A DNA stretch of 64,000 nucleotides, taken from the NCBI RefSeq assembly GCF_024518835.1, contig NZ_JANIGO010000003.1, positions 434,001-498,000 of the forward strand, given 5' to 3'. Positions within the stretch are counted from its first letter, which is position 1. Every line of letters begins with the position of its first letter. Source of the stretch: Limnobacter humi (GTDB taxonomy: Bacteria > Pseudomonadota > Gammaproteobacteria > Burkholderiales > Burkholderiaceae_B). The translations under genes were made by a program, and so were the position numbers. Positions 15,378 through 26,053 of the stretch are shown piece by piece. The notes below the pieces were generated by a model that did not search any database, was not told the DNA's origin, and saw only the letters and a list, made by a program, of their open reading frames with translations.

Positions 15378-16216
15378 CAGCCCACCCTTTTCAAAATGAA
15401 TTCGAGCACAAACTGGGTGCCAAAATAGGCCAGGAACAACACGCCGTAACTACCCAGGCACCACCGCAATGCCACCTTGCCGCGCCAGCCCAGGAGCATG
15501 CGCCCACCCAACAGCACGGCGAAACTCAGCCATGACAACACGGAAAAAATGGTTTTGTGATTGAGCTTGCCTGCGGTGCCCAACCAAGACTCGGAAAACA
15601 CAAACCCGGTGAGCAGCGTGAGTGACAACAAGATGAAGCCCGCCCACAACTGACGAAACAGGATGGACTCCATGTTCATGAGTGGGGGCAATTGGTCGAG
15701 CAACTTTTCCCGCAGTGCGCGCTGCCCGGAAGACTGCATGCCCGGCCGGTGCAGTGCTTTTTCCTGAAAAGCCATCACCAAGGCATGGCCAGCGGCGATG
15801 CCCAACAAGCTGTAGGCGGCCAGGGCAATCAGCAGGTGAATTTGAAACAGCGTGTCGCCAGCCATGCGGATGGCAACATCTTCGCCCAGCACCAAGGGCA
15901 GCGCAAATGCCAGGGCACACAGGGGGAAGACGAGCAGGTCAAGAACGGGAACACGGTTGAAGAAGCTTTCGACAAAGGCCACCAATGCGGTGAGCCATGT
16001 CACGCACATGAGCCCCAACACAAAGCCAAAGTGCATGCCATCGGGCTGAAACAGCACCTTAAACAGCAACAGCCCGGACGCCAACAGCGCCAACGCCGCC
16101 ACGAAGCGACCCAGGGCCACTGGCACAGCCTGTTTGCCCAACACCCCCACGGCGGCCAAACCACCGGAGGCCGAGAGCAAGGGGACTGCGAGCGCGTACA
16201 ATAATGCGTTGTTCAT
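15377..16216 (-). CDS. CcsA-type cytochrome c assembly / YpjD-like inner-membrane protein
   Basis: A 279-residue protein with about eight hydrophobic segments. The C-terminal half has the CcmF/CcsA-superfamily pattern: W-A-G-F-I-L-L-S-L-T-L-L-T-G near residue 190-205 and H-K-T-I-F-S-V-L-S-W with a conserved His, plus an earlier L-H-x-type helix. Relatives include YpjD and HemX-like proteins encoded beside ffh in proteobacteria. A role in haem handling is likely from the family but not proven. It is divergent from ffh with only 34 bases between start codons. Confidence 0.78.
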   Translation of the reverse strand: MNNALLYALAVPLLSASGGLAAVGVLGKQAVPVALGRFVAALALLASGLLLFKVLFQPDGMHFGFVLGLMCVTWLTALVAFVESFFNRVPVLDLLVFPLCALAFALPLVLGEDVAIRMAGDTLFQIHLLIALAAYSLLGIAAGHALVMAFQEKALHRPGMQSSGQRALREKLLDQLPPLMNMESILFRQLWAGFILLSLTLLTGFVFSESWLGTAGKLNHKTIFSVLSWLSFAVLLGGRMLLGWRGKVALRWCLGSYGVLFLAYFGTQFVLEFILKRVG

Positions 16217-16250
16217 CGTTTCAGTTTACTCGATTCACGGGTCCGCATTC

Positions 16251-17642
16251 ATGTTTGAAAACCTTTCTGACCGCCTGACGCGTGTCGTCAAGACCATCAC
16301 CGGCGAAGCCCGTATCACCGAGGCCAACACCCAGGAGATGCTGCGCGAGGTACGCCTGGCACTGTTGGAGGCCGACGTGGCCCTGCCCGTGGTGAAAGAC
16401 TTCATCAGTCAGGTGAAGGAGCGCGCACTCGGCGAGGAAGTGCTGAACAGCCTGACTCCGGGCCAGGCCCTGGTCGGCATTGTGAACGAGCAGCTCACCA
16501 AGCTGATGGGCGAAAAAACCGAGGACATCAACCTGGCGGCCCAACCCCCGGTGGTGATCCTGATGGCGGGTTTGCAAGGTGCGGGTAAAACCACGACCAC
16601 CGGCAAGTTGGCGAAATACCTGAAGGACACGCTCAAGAAAAAAGTGATGACCGTGTCTGCCGACGTGTACCGCCCTGCCGCGATTGAGCAGTTGAAAACC
16701 GTCAGTGGACAAGCGGGTGCTGAATTTTTCCCGTCTAACATCGACCAAAAACCCGTGGACATTGCGCTGGCTGCGTTGAACCACGCCAAGCGCCAGTTTT
16801 TTGATGTGCTGATTGTCGACACTGCAGGCCGCCTGGGTATTGACGAAGCCATGATGAACGAGATCAAGGCCCTGCATGCGGCAGTGAACCCCACCGAAAC
16901 CCTGTTCGTGATTGACGCGATGCTGGGCCAGGATGCCGCCAACACGGCCAAGGCTTTTAACGATGCGCTGCCACTAACAGGCGTGGTGCTCACCAAGATG
17001 GACGGTGACTCGCGGGGTGGCGCTGCGTTGTCGGTGCGGCAGATCACCGGAAAGCCCATCAAGTTCATGGGTGTGGGCGAAAAGCTGAGCGGTTTTGAGC
17101 GCTTTCACCCGGAACGGGTGGCAGGCCGAATTCTCGGCATGGGCGACATCGTCTCGCTGGTGGAAGAAGCCAAGAAAGGCATTGACCAAGCCGAAGCTGA
17201 GAAACTGGCCAAGAAACTGAAAAGCGGCAAAGCCTTCGACCTGAACGACTTTTTGGCGCAAATTACGCAAATGCGCAAGCTCGGCGGCCTGCAAGGCCTG
17301 ATTGACAAGTTGCCCAGCCAGTTGATGAAAGGCGCAGGCCAGGTAGACGCCAACGCCGCCGAAAAGCAGATCAAGCGAACTGAGGCAATTATTCTTTCCA
17401 TGACCCCCATGGAGCGTAGCAAGCCTGATTTGCTCAAGGCTTCCCGCAAGCGGCGCATTGCAGCGGGTGCGGGTGTACAGGTGCAGGAAGTAAACCGCCT
17501 GCTGGCCCAGTTTGACCAAATGCGGGGCATGATGAAAAGCATGCAGAAAGGCGGATTGGCCAAGATGATGCGCAAGATGGGTGGAGGGAAAGGCTTTCCA
17601 CCGGGCGGTATGCCACCGGGAGGCGGTTTTCCGGGGATGTAA
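16251..17642 (+). CDS. ffh: Signal recognition particle protein Ffh
   Basis: A 463-residue SRP54 GTPase. The N domain occupies residues 1-85, then the G domain with G-L-Q-G-A-G-K-T-T-T (about 106-115), D-T-A-G-R (about 188-192) and T-K-M-D-G-D-S-R-G-G (about 245-254), then the Met-rich M domain with S-R-K-R-R-I-A-A-G-A-G and a C-terminal Gly/Pro/Met tail. It binds 4.5S RNA and signal sequences and docks with FtsY. The ATG at 16251 starts the conserved M-F-E-N-L-S-D-R-L; codons further upstream belong to the divergent gene's territory. TACAAT at 16197 may be its -10. Confidence 0.96.
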   Translation: MFENLSDRLTRVVKTITGEARITEANTQEMLREVRLALLEADVALPVVKDFISQVKERALGEEVLNSLTPGQALVGIVNEQLTKLMGEKTEDINLAAQPPVVILMAGLQGAGKTTTTGKLAKYLKDTLKKKVMTVSADVYRPAAIEQLKTVSGQAGAEFFPSNIDQKPVDIALAALNHAKRQFFDVLIVDTAGRLGIDEAMMNEIKALHAAVNPTETLFVIDAMLGQDAANTAKAFNDALPLTGVVLTKMDGDSRGGAALSVRQITGKPIKFMGVGEKLSGFERFHPERVAGRILGMGDIVSLVEEAKKGIDQAEAEKLAKKLKSGKAFDLNDFLAQITQMRKLGGLQGLIDKLPSQLMKGAGQVDANAAEKQIKRTEAIILSMTPMERSKPDLLKASRKRRIAAGAGVQVQEVNRLLAQFDQMRGMMKSMQKGGLAKMMRKMGGGKGFPPGGMPPGGGFPGM

Positions 17643-17882
17643 ACCCCGCGGTTACACGATCACCGTTCTCTATGTAGATGGCGGCCAGCGCATTAACTCA
17701 CCCTGAGCAAAACCGGTATGCCCGGCGCCGAACAGTTAGCCCCCTGATCGGTTTGACCCGCACTGCATTCGAACACACGGACCGAGATGTTTGAGCCACG
17801 CAGTGGCGAGTTATCGGTCCGGTTCGCGAATTTGCCCAATGCGCACGGGGCAACCTTTACTTTTGGGTAGAAAACGGGGGCT
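17643..17882. other. Gene-poor interval downstream of ffh
   Basis: No confident gene. A minus-strand frame of 79 codons (17693-17932) overlaps the end of the transglycosylase gene; it has no recognisable domain and no clear ribosome binding site. No intrinsic terminator with a T tract was found. Part of the interval (17701-17749) is repeated at 22169-22217. Confidence 0.4.
17701..17749 (-). repeat. 49-bp dispersed repeat, copy A
   Basis: Read on the minus strand from 17749 to 17701 this matches the plus strand 22169-22217 at roughly 40 of 49 positions, including an exact run of 12 (CTGTTCGGCGCC with flanking near-matches). The sequence lies in non-coding or doubtful coding DNA in both places. 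Confidence 0.55.
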
Positions 17883-18527
17883 TTAATGCCGCCGCACATA
17901 ACGATACTGCCAATTTCTATCCAAACGGTCATACACCAAATTCGGATACGTCATGCTGCCCAGGCTGCCGTTGTACCGGGCCAGCGCACGGTCCAAGTTG
18001 CCGTTTTCCTTGTCCAGGTAATGGCGCAAAATCAGGCAGCCGTAGCGCACATTGATCCGAGGCTCTAGCAGTTGGCGAGGGTCACCATTGGACAGCAGGT
18101 CCGTCCAAAAAGGCATCACCTGCATCAAGCCACGCGCACCCGCCGAGCTAACAGCATCGGCTCGAAAATTGCTCTCCACTTCGATAAGGGCAAACACCAG
18201 TTGAGGGTCGAGCCCCGCGCGCTGGGCTTCATAGCGAATCACCTTGATCAGTTGAATGCGATCGGAAAAGGCGGGGATCCGCTTGGACAAACGCTTGCTC
18301 ATTTGCGCCAGCCAATCCAATCGTTGTTCTGTGTTCTGAAAAATCGGATTGACCGGACGGGTATCGTCCAGCACATTGCGCAGCGCCAGCCGAACGCTGT
18401 CGGCCATGGGCTCATACTGCTGCTGTGCAGCTTGCGCCATGGGTAGGCCGCAAACGATAAACAGGAACACGAACAGGCCGGCTCGTCGCGTGAGCCAGCC
18501 TACCCGCTGGAAGCACCCATCAGCCAA
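17883..18527 (-). CDS. Lytic transglycosylase, SLT domain
   Basis: About 214 residues from a TTG at 18527 that overlaps the end of proS by eight bases; no ATG fits before the signal peptide. The N-terminus (W-L-T-R-R-A-G then a hydrophobic core to A-Q-A) is a Sec signal peptide. The SLT domain has the catalytic Glu in I-E-V-E-S-N-F, the [10 protein letters not shown] motif, N-V-R-Y-G-C and L-A-R-Y-N-G-S. It should cleave peptidoglycan glycan strands in the periplasm. The tail Y-R-Y-V-R-R-H is basic. It is cotranscribed with proS. Confidence 0.85.
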   Translation of the reverse strand: MADGCFQRVGWLTRRAGLFVFLFIVCGLPMAQAAQQQYEPMADSVRLALRNVLDDTRPVNPIFQNTEQRLDWLAQMSKRLSKRIPAFSDRIQLIKVIRYEAQRAGLDPQLVFALIEVESNFRADAVSSAGARGLMQVMPFWTDLLSNGDPRQLLEPRINVRYGCLILRHYLDKENGNLDRALARYNGSLGSMTYPNLVYDRLDRNWQYRYVRRH

Positions 18528-20262
18528 TTCGGCGCTCGGCCAATGCCTGCTGGACCACACCCAGAATGTCTGCCACTGCCACATCGCGCTTCTCAATTTT
18601 TCCGTCGCGGGATTGAAACTCAACCAGACCATTCTGCAAACCTCGGTCACCCAATGTGACGCGCAGGGGTACCCCAATTAGTTCCCAGTCCGCAAACATC
18701 ACACCAGGCCGCTCATCCCGGTCATCGAGCATGACGTCCACACCGGCGGCCTTCAGCGCGTCGTAAAGCGTGTCCGCTTCCAGTTTGACCTGCTCGCTTT
18801 TCTTGTAGCCGATGGGGCACAGCACCACTTCAAATGGGGCGATGCTGAGCGGCCAAATGATGCCGCGGTCGTCGAAGTTCTGTTCAATCGCTGCACCCAA
18901 AATGCGGGTCACGCCAATGCCATAACAACCCATTTCCATCACGGCAGGCTTGCCATCTACATCGAGAAACGTGGCTTTCAGGGCTTCGGAATACTTTTTG
19001 CCCAGGTAGAACACATGACCCACTTCAATACCCCGACACATGGCGAGCACGCCCTGGCCGTCTGGTGAAGCATCGCCCTCGACCACATTGCGAATGTCAG
19101 CCACTTCGGGCTCGGGCAGGTCACGCCCCCAGTTCACGCCATACAGGTGGTGGTCGGCCTCGTTGGCACCGCACACAAAGTCGGCCATCGCAGCCACGCT
19201 GCGGTCTGCCACCACGCGGACATTTTGAACGCCCACGGGGCCCAGGTAACCCGGCTTGGTGCCAAATGCTTCGACGATTTCGGCCTCGGTGGCCAAGCGC
19301 AACTCCTGTACGCCAGGCAGCTTGCCCAGCTTGATGTCGTTGACCTCGTGGTCGCCACGCACCAGGGCCAGAATGATTTGCACCGCTTTTTTCTTATCGA
19401 CCACCGTTTCGTTGGCAAAGACCACTGACTTGACGGTGCGCGACAAGGCCAGGTCCAATTGTTTGGCCACCGCCTCGCAGGTGGAATTGCCGGGCGTGTG
19501 GACAGCCGCCATGGGTACAGTGGCAGCGGGGCGTTGCTCGCTGCAAATGGCCTCGGCCAGTTCGACGTTGGCGGCATAGTCAGAGCTTGGGCAATAGGCA
19601 ATGGCGTCTTCGCCGGTGTCGGCAATCACATGGAATTCATGGCTGCGGTTGCCGCCAATGGAGCCTGTGTCGGCAGCCACCGCGCGGAAGTTCAGGCCCA
19701 AGCGGGTGAAAATACGCTGGTACGCGCCGTACATCACGTCGTAGGTTTTGAGCGCGCTAGCCTGGTCGCGGTCAAAAGAATATGCGTCCTTCATGACGAA
19801 TTCGCGCCCACGCATCACACCAAAACGGGGGCGAATTTCATCGCGAAATTTGCTCTGGATTTGGTACAGGTTGAGCGGCAGTTGACGGTAGCTCTTCACC
19901 TCTTTGCGCACCACGTCGGTGATCACTTCTTCATGCGTGGGGCCAATCACAAAGTCGCGGTCGTGTCGGTCTTTCAACCGGAGCAGTTCTGGGCCGTACT
20001 TTTCCCAGCGCCCACTTTCCTGCCACAGTTCGGCGGGTTGCACGGCGGGCATCAACAACTCAATGGCACCCGCGCGGTTCATTTCCTCTCGGATGATGTT
20101 TTCCACTTTGCGAATGCTACGCAAACCAATCGGCATGTAGGTGTACACACCGCCGGCCAGTCGCTTGATCATGCCGGCTCGCATCATGAGCTGGTGGCTC
20201 ACAATTTCGGCATCGGCAGGGGCTTCTTTCAGGGTGTTCAAGAAAAACTGGGTGGCGCGCAT
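18520..20262 (-). CDS. proS: Prolyl-tRNA synthetase
   Basis: A 580-residue class II synthetase of the bacterial type with an editing insertion. The N-terminus [15 protein letters not shown], motif 2 region ([13 protein letters not shown]), the INS deacylase domain between about residues 225 and 390 (K-S-V-V-F-A near its start, F-V-C-G-A-N near its end) and the anticodon-binding domain ([12 protein letters not shown]) are all present. It charges tRNA-Pro and clears mischarged Ala. A TAAAAT at 20298-20303 on the minus strand is a candidate -10. Confidence 0.96.
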   Translation of the reverse strand: MRATQFFLNTLKEAPADAEIVSHQLMMRAGMIKRLAGGVYTYMPIGLRSIRKVENIIREEMNRAGAIELLMPAVQPAELWQESGRWEKYGPELLRLKDRHDRDFVIGPTHEEVITDVVRKEVKSYRQLPLNLYQIQSKFRDEIRPRFGVMRGREFVMKDAYSFDRDQASALKTYDVMYGAYQRIFTRLGLNFRAVAADTGSIGGNRSHEFHVIADTGEDAIAYCPSSDYAANVELAEAICSEQRPAATVPMAAVHTPGNSTCEAVAKQLDLALSRTVKSVVFANETVVDKKKAVQIILALVRGDHEVNDIKLGKLPGVQELRLATEAEIVEAFGTKPGYLGPVGVQNVRVVADRSVAAMADFVCGANEADHHLYGVNWGRDLPEPEVADIRNVVEGDASPDGQGVLAMCRGIEVGHVFYLGKKYSEALKATFLDVDGKPAVMEMGCYGIGVTRILGAAIEQNFDDRGIIWPLSIAPFEVVLCPIGYKKSEQVKLEADTLYDALKAAGVDVMLDDRDERPGVMFADWELIGVPLRVTLGDRGLQNGLVEFQSRDGKIEKRDVAVADILGVVQQALAERRIG

Positions 20263-20334
20263 GGAAAACTCGTGGAGCGGTGTGAATTGAGGACCCTATT
20301 TTACGTTTAACCGGCGCACAGGCTGGGGCGGGCA

Positions 20335-20362
20335 TGTACAAACGCGGACGCGTGCTTATAAT
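20335..20362 (+). promoter_or_regulatory. rppH promoter
   Basis: A perfect TATAAT (20357-20362) is preceded by TGTACA (20335-20340) with 16 bases between. The start codon at 20395 is 33 bases downstream. Confidence 0.5.
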
Positions 20363-20394
20363 GGATGAGAAATGTAAGACATTGCGGGGCGCGT

Positions 20395-20964
20395 ATGCTG
20401 GACAAAGAAGGCTACCGTCCCAACGTAGGCATTATTTTGACCAACTCCAAAAAACAGGTTTTTTGGGGAAAGCGGATTCGTGAACACTCCTGGCAGTTCC
20501 CGCAAGGGGGCATTAAGCATGGTGAATCACCAGAACAAGCCATGTTTCGGGAGTTACACGAAGAAGTGGGCTTGTTGCCCGAACATGTAGAAATCATTGG
20601 ACGAACCAGAAATTGGCTGCGATACACCGTGCCCGACCACTGGATTCGACGGGAATGGCGAGGAAGCTACAAAGGCCAGAAACAGATTTGGTTTCTACTG
20701 AAATTGGTCGGACGGGACTGCGACGTGAGCCTTCGGGCCACAGACCACCCCGAATTTGATGCCTGGCGTTGGAACGAGTATTGGGTTCCCCTTGAAAACG
20801 TCATTGAATTCAAGCGGGATGTGTACAGACAGGCATTGGGGGAGTTGGCAAAGCTGTTGTTTTCCAGAAATGACCCCCGGCGACAACCCAAAGGAGAACT
20901 TTGGGATGTTGTGAAAAAAATAGAAGAATCGGGACAAAAACCCGAACAACAGACCTCCGGTTAA
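20395..20964 (+). CDS. rppH: RNA pyrophosphohydrolase RppH
   Basis: A 189-residue Nudix hydrolase that removes pyrophosphate from mRNA 5' ends and so starts decay. The start [15 protein letters not shown] is the family N-terminus; an ATG ten codons earlier (20365) is less conserved. [17 protein letters not shown] is followed by the Nudix box: G-G-I-K-H-G-E-S, then R-E-L-H-E-E-V-G-L at about residues 53-61. It is monocistronic, with promoter and terminator visible. Confidence 0.94.
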   Translation: MLDKEGYRPNVGIILTNSKKQVFWGKRIREHSWQFPQGGIKHGESPEQAMFRELHEEVGLLPEHVEIIGRTRNWLRYTVPDHWIRREWRGSYKGQKQIWFLLKLVGRDCDVSLRATDHPEFDAWRWNEYWVPLENVIEFKRDVYRQALGELAKLLFSRNDPRRQPKGELWDVVKKIEESGQKPEQQTSG

Positions 20965-20973
20965 ACAACCGAA

Positions 20974-21006
20974 AACGCGAGCGGCCCTGCCCCTCGCGTT
21001 TTTTTT
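20974..21006 (+). terminator. Rho-independent terminator of rppH
   Basis: AACGCGAG pairs with CTCGCGTT around an 11-base loop and runs into eight T, starting ten bases after the rppH stop. Confidence 0.88.
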
Positions 21007-21090
21007 CAAGGGTTTACTCTGTATCAAAAAACAAACGATTGCTTGAAATTAGAACGGGCTCTCGGGTGTTTACAGTTGTTAATCTCAAAT

Positions 21091-21122
21091 TTGATTGATA
21101 CATTCATCGATGTAAATATCAA
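21091..21122 (+). promoter_or_regulatory. Promoter with 28-bp palindromic operator
   Basis: TTGATT (21091-21096) and TAAATA (21113-21118) are 16 bases apart. Overlaid on them is an imperfect palindrome at 21095-21122: arms TTGATA and TATCAA, centre CATCGATG, with 11 of 14 position pairs matching. Its place between -35 and -10 is typical of a TetR/GntR-type repressor site. No regulator gene is adjacent. Confidence 0.5.
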
Positions 21123-21157
21123 AACAGCTGTAGACAAATACCACCGAGGAGTCCCTG

Positions 21158-22069
21158 ATGAAGAAAATCATTCCAGTTCGCCGCGACGTCAAAATCAACC
21201 TGGACGAGTCCCGCGTGAACAACTGGCACGAAGCCGGCCCCCATGTGACCCACTTTTTCAATGCCTTGTCGGTGCTGTTCCCCGCTGGCGAGCGCTTGTT
21301 CATGGACTCGGTGCGCGCATTCAAAGACCAGGTACAAGACCCTGATCTGAAAAAAGCCATCACAGCCTTTATTGGCCAGGAAGCGCTGCACAGCCGGGAA
21401 CACGAGGAATACAACGAAATGATGGACCGCAGTGGTGCACCAGCCTTGAAGCTGGACCGCATGCTGTGGAACCTGTTGGGCGGCTTGCAAAATGTTTTGG
21501 GCAAGAAAATGGCCTTGGCTGGCACGATTGCGCTGGAGCATTACACCGCCATCATGGCCAATGCCGTGCTGTCCGATCCCAATGTAACAGGCAAAAACTC
21601 AGACGAAGGCTTCCGCCAAGTGTGGCAGTGGCATGCCTACGAAGAAACCGAGCACAAAGCGGTGGCTTACGACGTGTGGAATGAAGTGATGCCAGACAAC
21701 GTCTACAACCGCTTCATCCGCCGTTTTGGCATGGTGTTGGCCAGTGTGATTTTCTGGCCGGTGGTGATGTACTTCCACGCCCGCCTGGTGTTTGCCGACC
21801 CCAACACCAAAGGCAAGCATGCACAAGGCTACAAGGCGGTGGCCAAGATTTTACTGGGTAAAGGCGGCATTTTCCGCAACGCCATCAGCGACTTCTTTGA
21901 CTACTTCCGCGCTGACTTCCACCCCTGGATGCATGACAACAGCGCATTTCTGGATGAGATTGATGCATTTGTTGCGCAAGTGAACAAAGCCATGCGCAAC
22001 CCCAACGACGAGGTGAAGAAAGCGGTGCGGGCGCGGATGGCCAAAAACGTGGCGGCAGCAGCAGCGTAA
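21158..22069 (+). CDS. Predicted metal-dependent hydrolase, PF10118 family
   Basis: A 303-residue soluble helical protein. It begins K-K-I-I-P-V-R-R-D-V-K-I-N-L and carries the metal-ligand motifs of this ferritin-like family: G-E-R-L-F-M near 48, I-G-Q-E-A-L-H-S-R-E-H-E-E-Y-N at about 71-85, I-A-L-E-H-Y-T at about 125-131, and Y-E-E-T-E-H-K-A-V-A-Y-D at about 163-174. Repeated E-x-x-H pairs suggest a di-iron or similar centre. The reaction is not known. CGAGGAG precedes the ATG; the gene has its own promoter and terminator. Confidence 0.85.
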   Translation: MKKIIPVRRDVKINLDESRVNNWHEAGPHVTHFFNALSVLFPAGERLFMDSVRAFKDQVQDPDLKKAITAFIGQEALHSREHEEYNEMMDRSGAPALKLDRMLWNLLGGLQNVLGKKMALAGTIALEHYTAIMANAVLSDPNVTGKNSDEGFRQVWQWHAYEETEHKAVAYDVWNEVMPDNVYNRFIRRFGMVLASVIFWPVVMYFHARLVFADPNTKGKHAQGYKAVAKILLGKGGIFRNAISDFFDYFRADFHPWMHDNSAFLDEIDAFVAQVNKAMRNPNDEVKKAVRARMAKNVAAAAA

Positions 22070-22092
22070 ACCGCTTGCCTTTGGTATAAAGA

Positions 22093-22126
22093 CCCCCGGG
22101 GTGGTTGACTGCTCCGGGGTTTTTTA
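22093..22126 (+). terminator. Rho-independent terminator of the PF10118 gene
   Basis: CCCCGG pairs with CCGGGG around a 14-base loop and is followed by six T. Confidence 0.8.
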
Positions 22127-22445
22127 TTGGTTTAGCCCGTGCCTTTTTAGCCCCCAGCAAAGCCGGTAGATCGGGGGGCTGACTGTTCGGCGCCGTGCGC
22201 ACCGGCATTGCTGGGGCGGCCTGCGCGGTTCAACTCCCCTGTAGCGACAGTCAGGACAATCTGCAAAACCGTGACAAGCAGGCGCGGTGGGCCAAGCTCA
22301 ACGAGCTGGCCCAGGGGTCGATTCCCGACCATTTTTTTTCGAGGGTCGACCTCAGCGATCGCGAGGCCCAGGTTTTGAACAACAGATTGGCGGTCGCCAA
22401 GGGCGGGGCAACCGCACAGAGCCGCAAAGAACACAGTCGGTGCAA
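22127..22445. other. Gene-poor interval between terminator and hydrolase gene
   Basis: No gene is supported with confidence. A GTG-initiated plus-strand frame (22195-22449, 84 codons) has protein-like composition in its second half, an amphipathic stretch around R-W-A-K-L-N-E-L, and might be a small or decayed gene. The start of the interval has a GC-rich hairpin (AGCCCCC at 22149-22155 with GGGGGCT at 22174-22180) and copy B of a 49-bp repeat. Confidence 0.4.
22169..22217 (+). repeat. 49-bp dispersed repeat, copy B
   Basis: Matches the minus strand at 17749-17701 at about 40 of 49 positions. In both copies one frame would read D-x-G-A-x-C-S-A-P, so a shared decayed coding fragment is one explanation and a small mobile or regulatory repeat another. 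Confidence 0.55.
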
Positions 22446-23330
22446 TTAACGCAGCACACTCAACACGGCCTCCAAAAACCGCGCTGGGTTTTCCAAATGT
22501 GGGTAATGCCCCAAGCCGACCAAACGCACAGTGGGGTGCCCGGGCACCAATTCTTCAAAGCGGTCCACCATGTGACCACCAGAGATGGGGTCTTCAACAC
22601 CATCCACCACCGCCAAAGGGCACTTGGCCTGTTGCAAGGCGGACACCCAGCGACTGCGATTGTCCCGGCGTTCCTGCATGTAACGAATCAATTGGTGGAA
22701 GCGGCGGTTGCCACCATTGAAGGTCATTTGTTCCCAGGCATCATCAATGTCCTGCTCTTTCAGTGCCGGTGAACACACATTGCGCAAGCTCTCGCGAAAC
22801 TTCCCTTTGCTGGTGAAACGCGACAACAACGGCCCCAGCGGGCTGAGCAACAGCCGCTGAATCAGCAATGGGCGATGTGTTTCCGGAAACAATCCGCCGT
22901 TGAGCAACACCAACTGCCGAATCTCAAAGCTCAGGCGACCTTCATTGTGGCGGGCCAGCAACTCTTGCCCTACCGTGTCGCCCACATCATGGGTTAACAG
23001 CGTGGCTTGACGCAAACCCAGACTGGCCATGAGAGCCTCGGCAATGTCAGCCTGTTGAAAAATGCTGTATTGCCAGTCCGCTGGCTTGTCTGAACAGCCG
23101 TAACCCAGCATGTCAAACGCCAGCAAGCGGTAATGCGCGGCCAGCGGTGACCAAACCGGTTGGAAATCGACACTGGAGGTTGGAAACCCGTGGACCATCA
23201 ACAACACGGGTTTGGTCGATGCGATGGAATCCTGAGTGGCCGAGTCTTGATAGAAAATGGAAAACTCACGCCAGGACAATCTCTTCCCCGTGGTTCGCCA
23301 GTCTTGTAAAGTCATGTACGGGGTCTCCAT
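22446..23330 (-). CDS. MEST-like alpha/beta hydrolase with Asp nucleophile
   Basis: A 294-residue alpha/beta hydrolase. The oxyanion region H-G-F-P-T-S-S is at about 47-53. The nucleophile elbow is T-H-D-V-G-D-T-V-G-Q-E with Asp115, as in haloalkane dehalogenases and epoxide hydrolases, not the Ser of esterases. L-N-G-G-L-F-P-E-T-H-R-P-L-L and a late G-H-Y-P-H-L-E-N-P carry the cap start and catalytic His. The H-D-x-G-D and N-G-G-x-F-P-E-T-H-R blocks resemble the MEST/Peg1 branch, whose substrate is not established. It probably acts in the cytoplasm; no signal peptide is seen. Confidence 0.82.
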   Translation of the reverse strand: METPYMTLQDWRTTGKRLSWREFSIFYQDSATQDSIASTKPVLLMVHGFPTSSVDFQPVWSPLAAHYRLLAFDMLGYGCSDKPADWQYSIFQQADIAEALMASLGLRQATLLTHDVGDTVGQELLARHNEGRLSFEIRQLVLLNGGLFPETHRPLLIQRLLLSPLGPLLSRFTSKGKFRESLRNVCSPALKEQDIDDAWEQMTFNGGNRRFHQLIRYMQERRDNRSRWVSALQQAKCPLAVVDGVEDPISGGHMVDRFEELVPGHPTVRLVGLGHYPHLENPARFLEAVLSVLR

Positions 23331-23368
23331 TGGGGGAAAATGAGAATGACCTGCCAGGGCTTCTATGC

Positions 23369-24514
23369 CTAGCTGAGCACCACCATGTTGTCGCGATGTA
23401 TCAGTTCGGGCTCATCCAAATAACCCAAAATGGACTCTATCGCGCTGGTGGGCTGCTTGGCAATTTTGTTGACCTCGGCGGCCGAGTAGTTGACCAAACC
23501 ACGGGCCACTTCCTCGCCTTCAGGGCTAAGGCAAGCCACCACATCCCCCCGCTGAAACTGGCCTTGAGCACCCGTTACCCCGATGGGCAGCAAGCTGCCT
23601 TTTTTGGCACGCAGAGCCACTGCGGCCCCGGCGTCTAGCAACACCGCGCCTTTCATTTTAAGATGGTCGGCCATCCATTGCTTGCGGGCAGCCAGGCGGC
23701 CCATGGGGGCTTTCAGGAATGTGCCCACGCTCTCGCCCTGCATCAGCCGAACGAGCACATCAGGCTCACGCCCGCTGGCAATCACGGTGGCTGCACCACT
23801 GCGCGCGGCACGTTTGGCAGCCAGTATCTTGGTAATCATGCCGCCGGTGCCCACACTGCTGCCAGCTCCACCAGCCATTTTTTCAAGCTCGGGGTTACCA
23901 GCGGTGTCTTCGTGAATGAATCGGGCATTCGGATTCTTCCGAGGATCAGAATCAAACAGGCCCACCTGGTCGGTCAAAATGACTAGGGCGTCGGCTTCAA
24001 CCAGGTTGGTGACCAATGCGCCCAGGGTGTCGTTATCACCAAAGCGGATTTCATCAGTCACAACCGTGTCGTTTTCATTGATGATCGGCACCACCTTGTG
24101 GTGCATGAGTGTGGTCAGCGTGCTCCGTGCGTTCAGGTAGCGCTCGCGGTCCGCCAGGTCAGCATGGGTTAACAGCACCTGCGCACAGGTCATGCCATGC
24201 GCTGCAAAACCAATTTCATAGGCATGCACCAAACCCATTTGACCGACGGCGGCCGCGGCCTGCAGTTCATTGATTTCCTTGGGGCGCTTGGCCCAACCCA
24301 GCCGCTTCAGTCCCTCTGCGATGGCCCCGGAAGAGACCAACACCACCTCACAGCCCTGCGCAGTGAGCGTGGCAATTTGCGATGCCCAGGCATGAATGGA
24401 CGCCATGTGCACACCCTGCCCGCCATTGGTGACCAGGGAGCTGCCCACCTTGATCACCAGGCGTTTTCCGTTCAATGCTTTGCTGCTGTTGTGTTGGCCA
24501 ATGTGCGCAGTCAT
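23369..24514 (-). CDS. proB: Glutamate 5-kinase
   Basis: A 381-residue protein: amino-acid kinase domain ([11 protein letters not shown] at about 18-28; N-E-N-D-T-V near 150; T-D-Q-V-G-L-F near 183; G-T-G-G-M-I-T-K near 232) and a C-terminal PUA domain (about 290-375). It phosphorylates glutamate as the first step of proline synthesis; proA is not in the window. The ATG at 24514 lies seven bases after the obgE stop; a longer upstream frame would overlap obgE and is not favoured. It is the distal gene of the rplU-rpmA-obgE unit. Confidence 0.94.
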   Translation of the reverse strand: MTAHIGQHNSSKALNGKRLVIKVGSSLVTNGGQGVHMASIHAWASQIATLTAQGCEVVLVSSGAIAEGLKRLGWAKRPKEINELQAAAAVGQMGLVHAYEIGFAAHGMTCAQVLLTHADLADRERYLNARSTLTTLMHHKVVPIINENDTVVTDEIRFGDNDTLGALVTNLVEADALVILTDQVGLFDSDPRKNPNARFIHEDTAGNPELEKMAGGAGSSVGTGGMITKILAAKRAARSGAATVIASGREPDVLVRLMQGESVGTFLKAPMGRLAARKQWMADHLKMKGAVLLDAGAAVALRAKKGSLLPIGVTGAQGQFQRGDVVACLSPEGEEVARGLVNYSAAEVNKIAKQPTSAIESILGYLDEPELIHRDNMVVLS

Positions 24515-24521
24515 GGACACA

Positions 24522-25760
<1,239 letters not shown>

Positions 25761-25772
25761 TCACAAGGGGTA

Positions 25773-26036
25773 TTAACCCTCGCTGGCAACCACACTCACG
25801 GTTTTGCGACGCAGTGCGCCTTTCACCGAAAATTGCACCTGACCATCGGTCAGGGCGAACAAGGTGTGGTCTTTGCCCATGCCGACGTTGTCGCCAGCGT
25901 GGAAACGTGTACCGCGCTGGCGAATAATGATGCCGCCCGCGTTGATAGCCTGACCGCCGAACACTTTCACGCCCAGTCGTTTGGCTTCTGAATCACGTCC
26001 GTTTCGCGTAGAGCCGCCGCCTTTCTTACTTGCCAT
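25773..26036 (-). CDS. rpmA: 50S ribosomal protein L27
   Basis: An 87-residue protein beginning [16 protein letters not shown], the conserved N-terminal tail that reaches the peptidyl-transferase centre, and continuing with G-V-K-V-F-G-G-Q and I-I-R-Q-R-G-T-R-F. No cleavable pre-sequence of the Firmicutes kind is present. It follows rplU by 17 bases. Confidence 0.97.
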   Translation of the reverse strand: MASKKGGGSTRNGRDSEAKRLGVKVFGGQAINAGGIIIRQRGTRFHAGDNVGMGKDHTLFALTDGQVQFSVKGALRRKTVSVVASEG

Positions 26037-26053
26037 GGTTCATTCTCCTGCGT

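Noticed and set aside
17693-17932. 79-codon leftward frame after ffh
   Set aside because: It overlaps the end of the transglycosylase gene and shows no domain or ribosome binding site; part of it is a repeat also found elsewhere.
22195-22449. 84-codon rightward frame with protein-like second half
   Set aside because: No recognised family, GTG start without a clear ribosome binding site, and it overlaps the end of the convergent hydrolase gene. It is kept only as a possibility in the interval entry.
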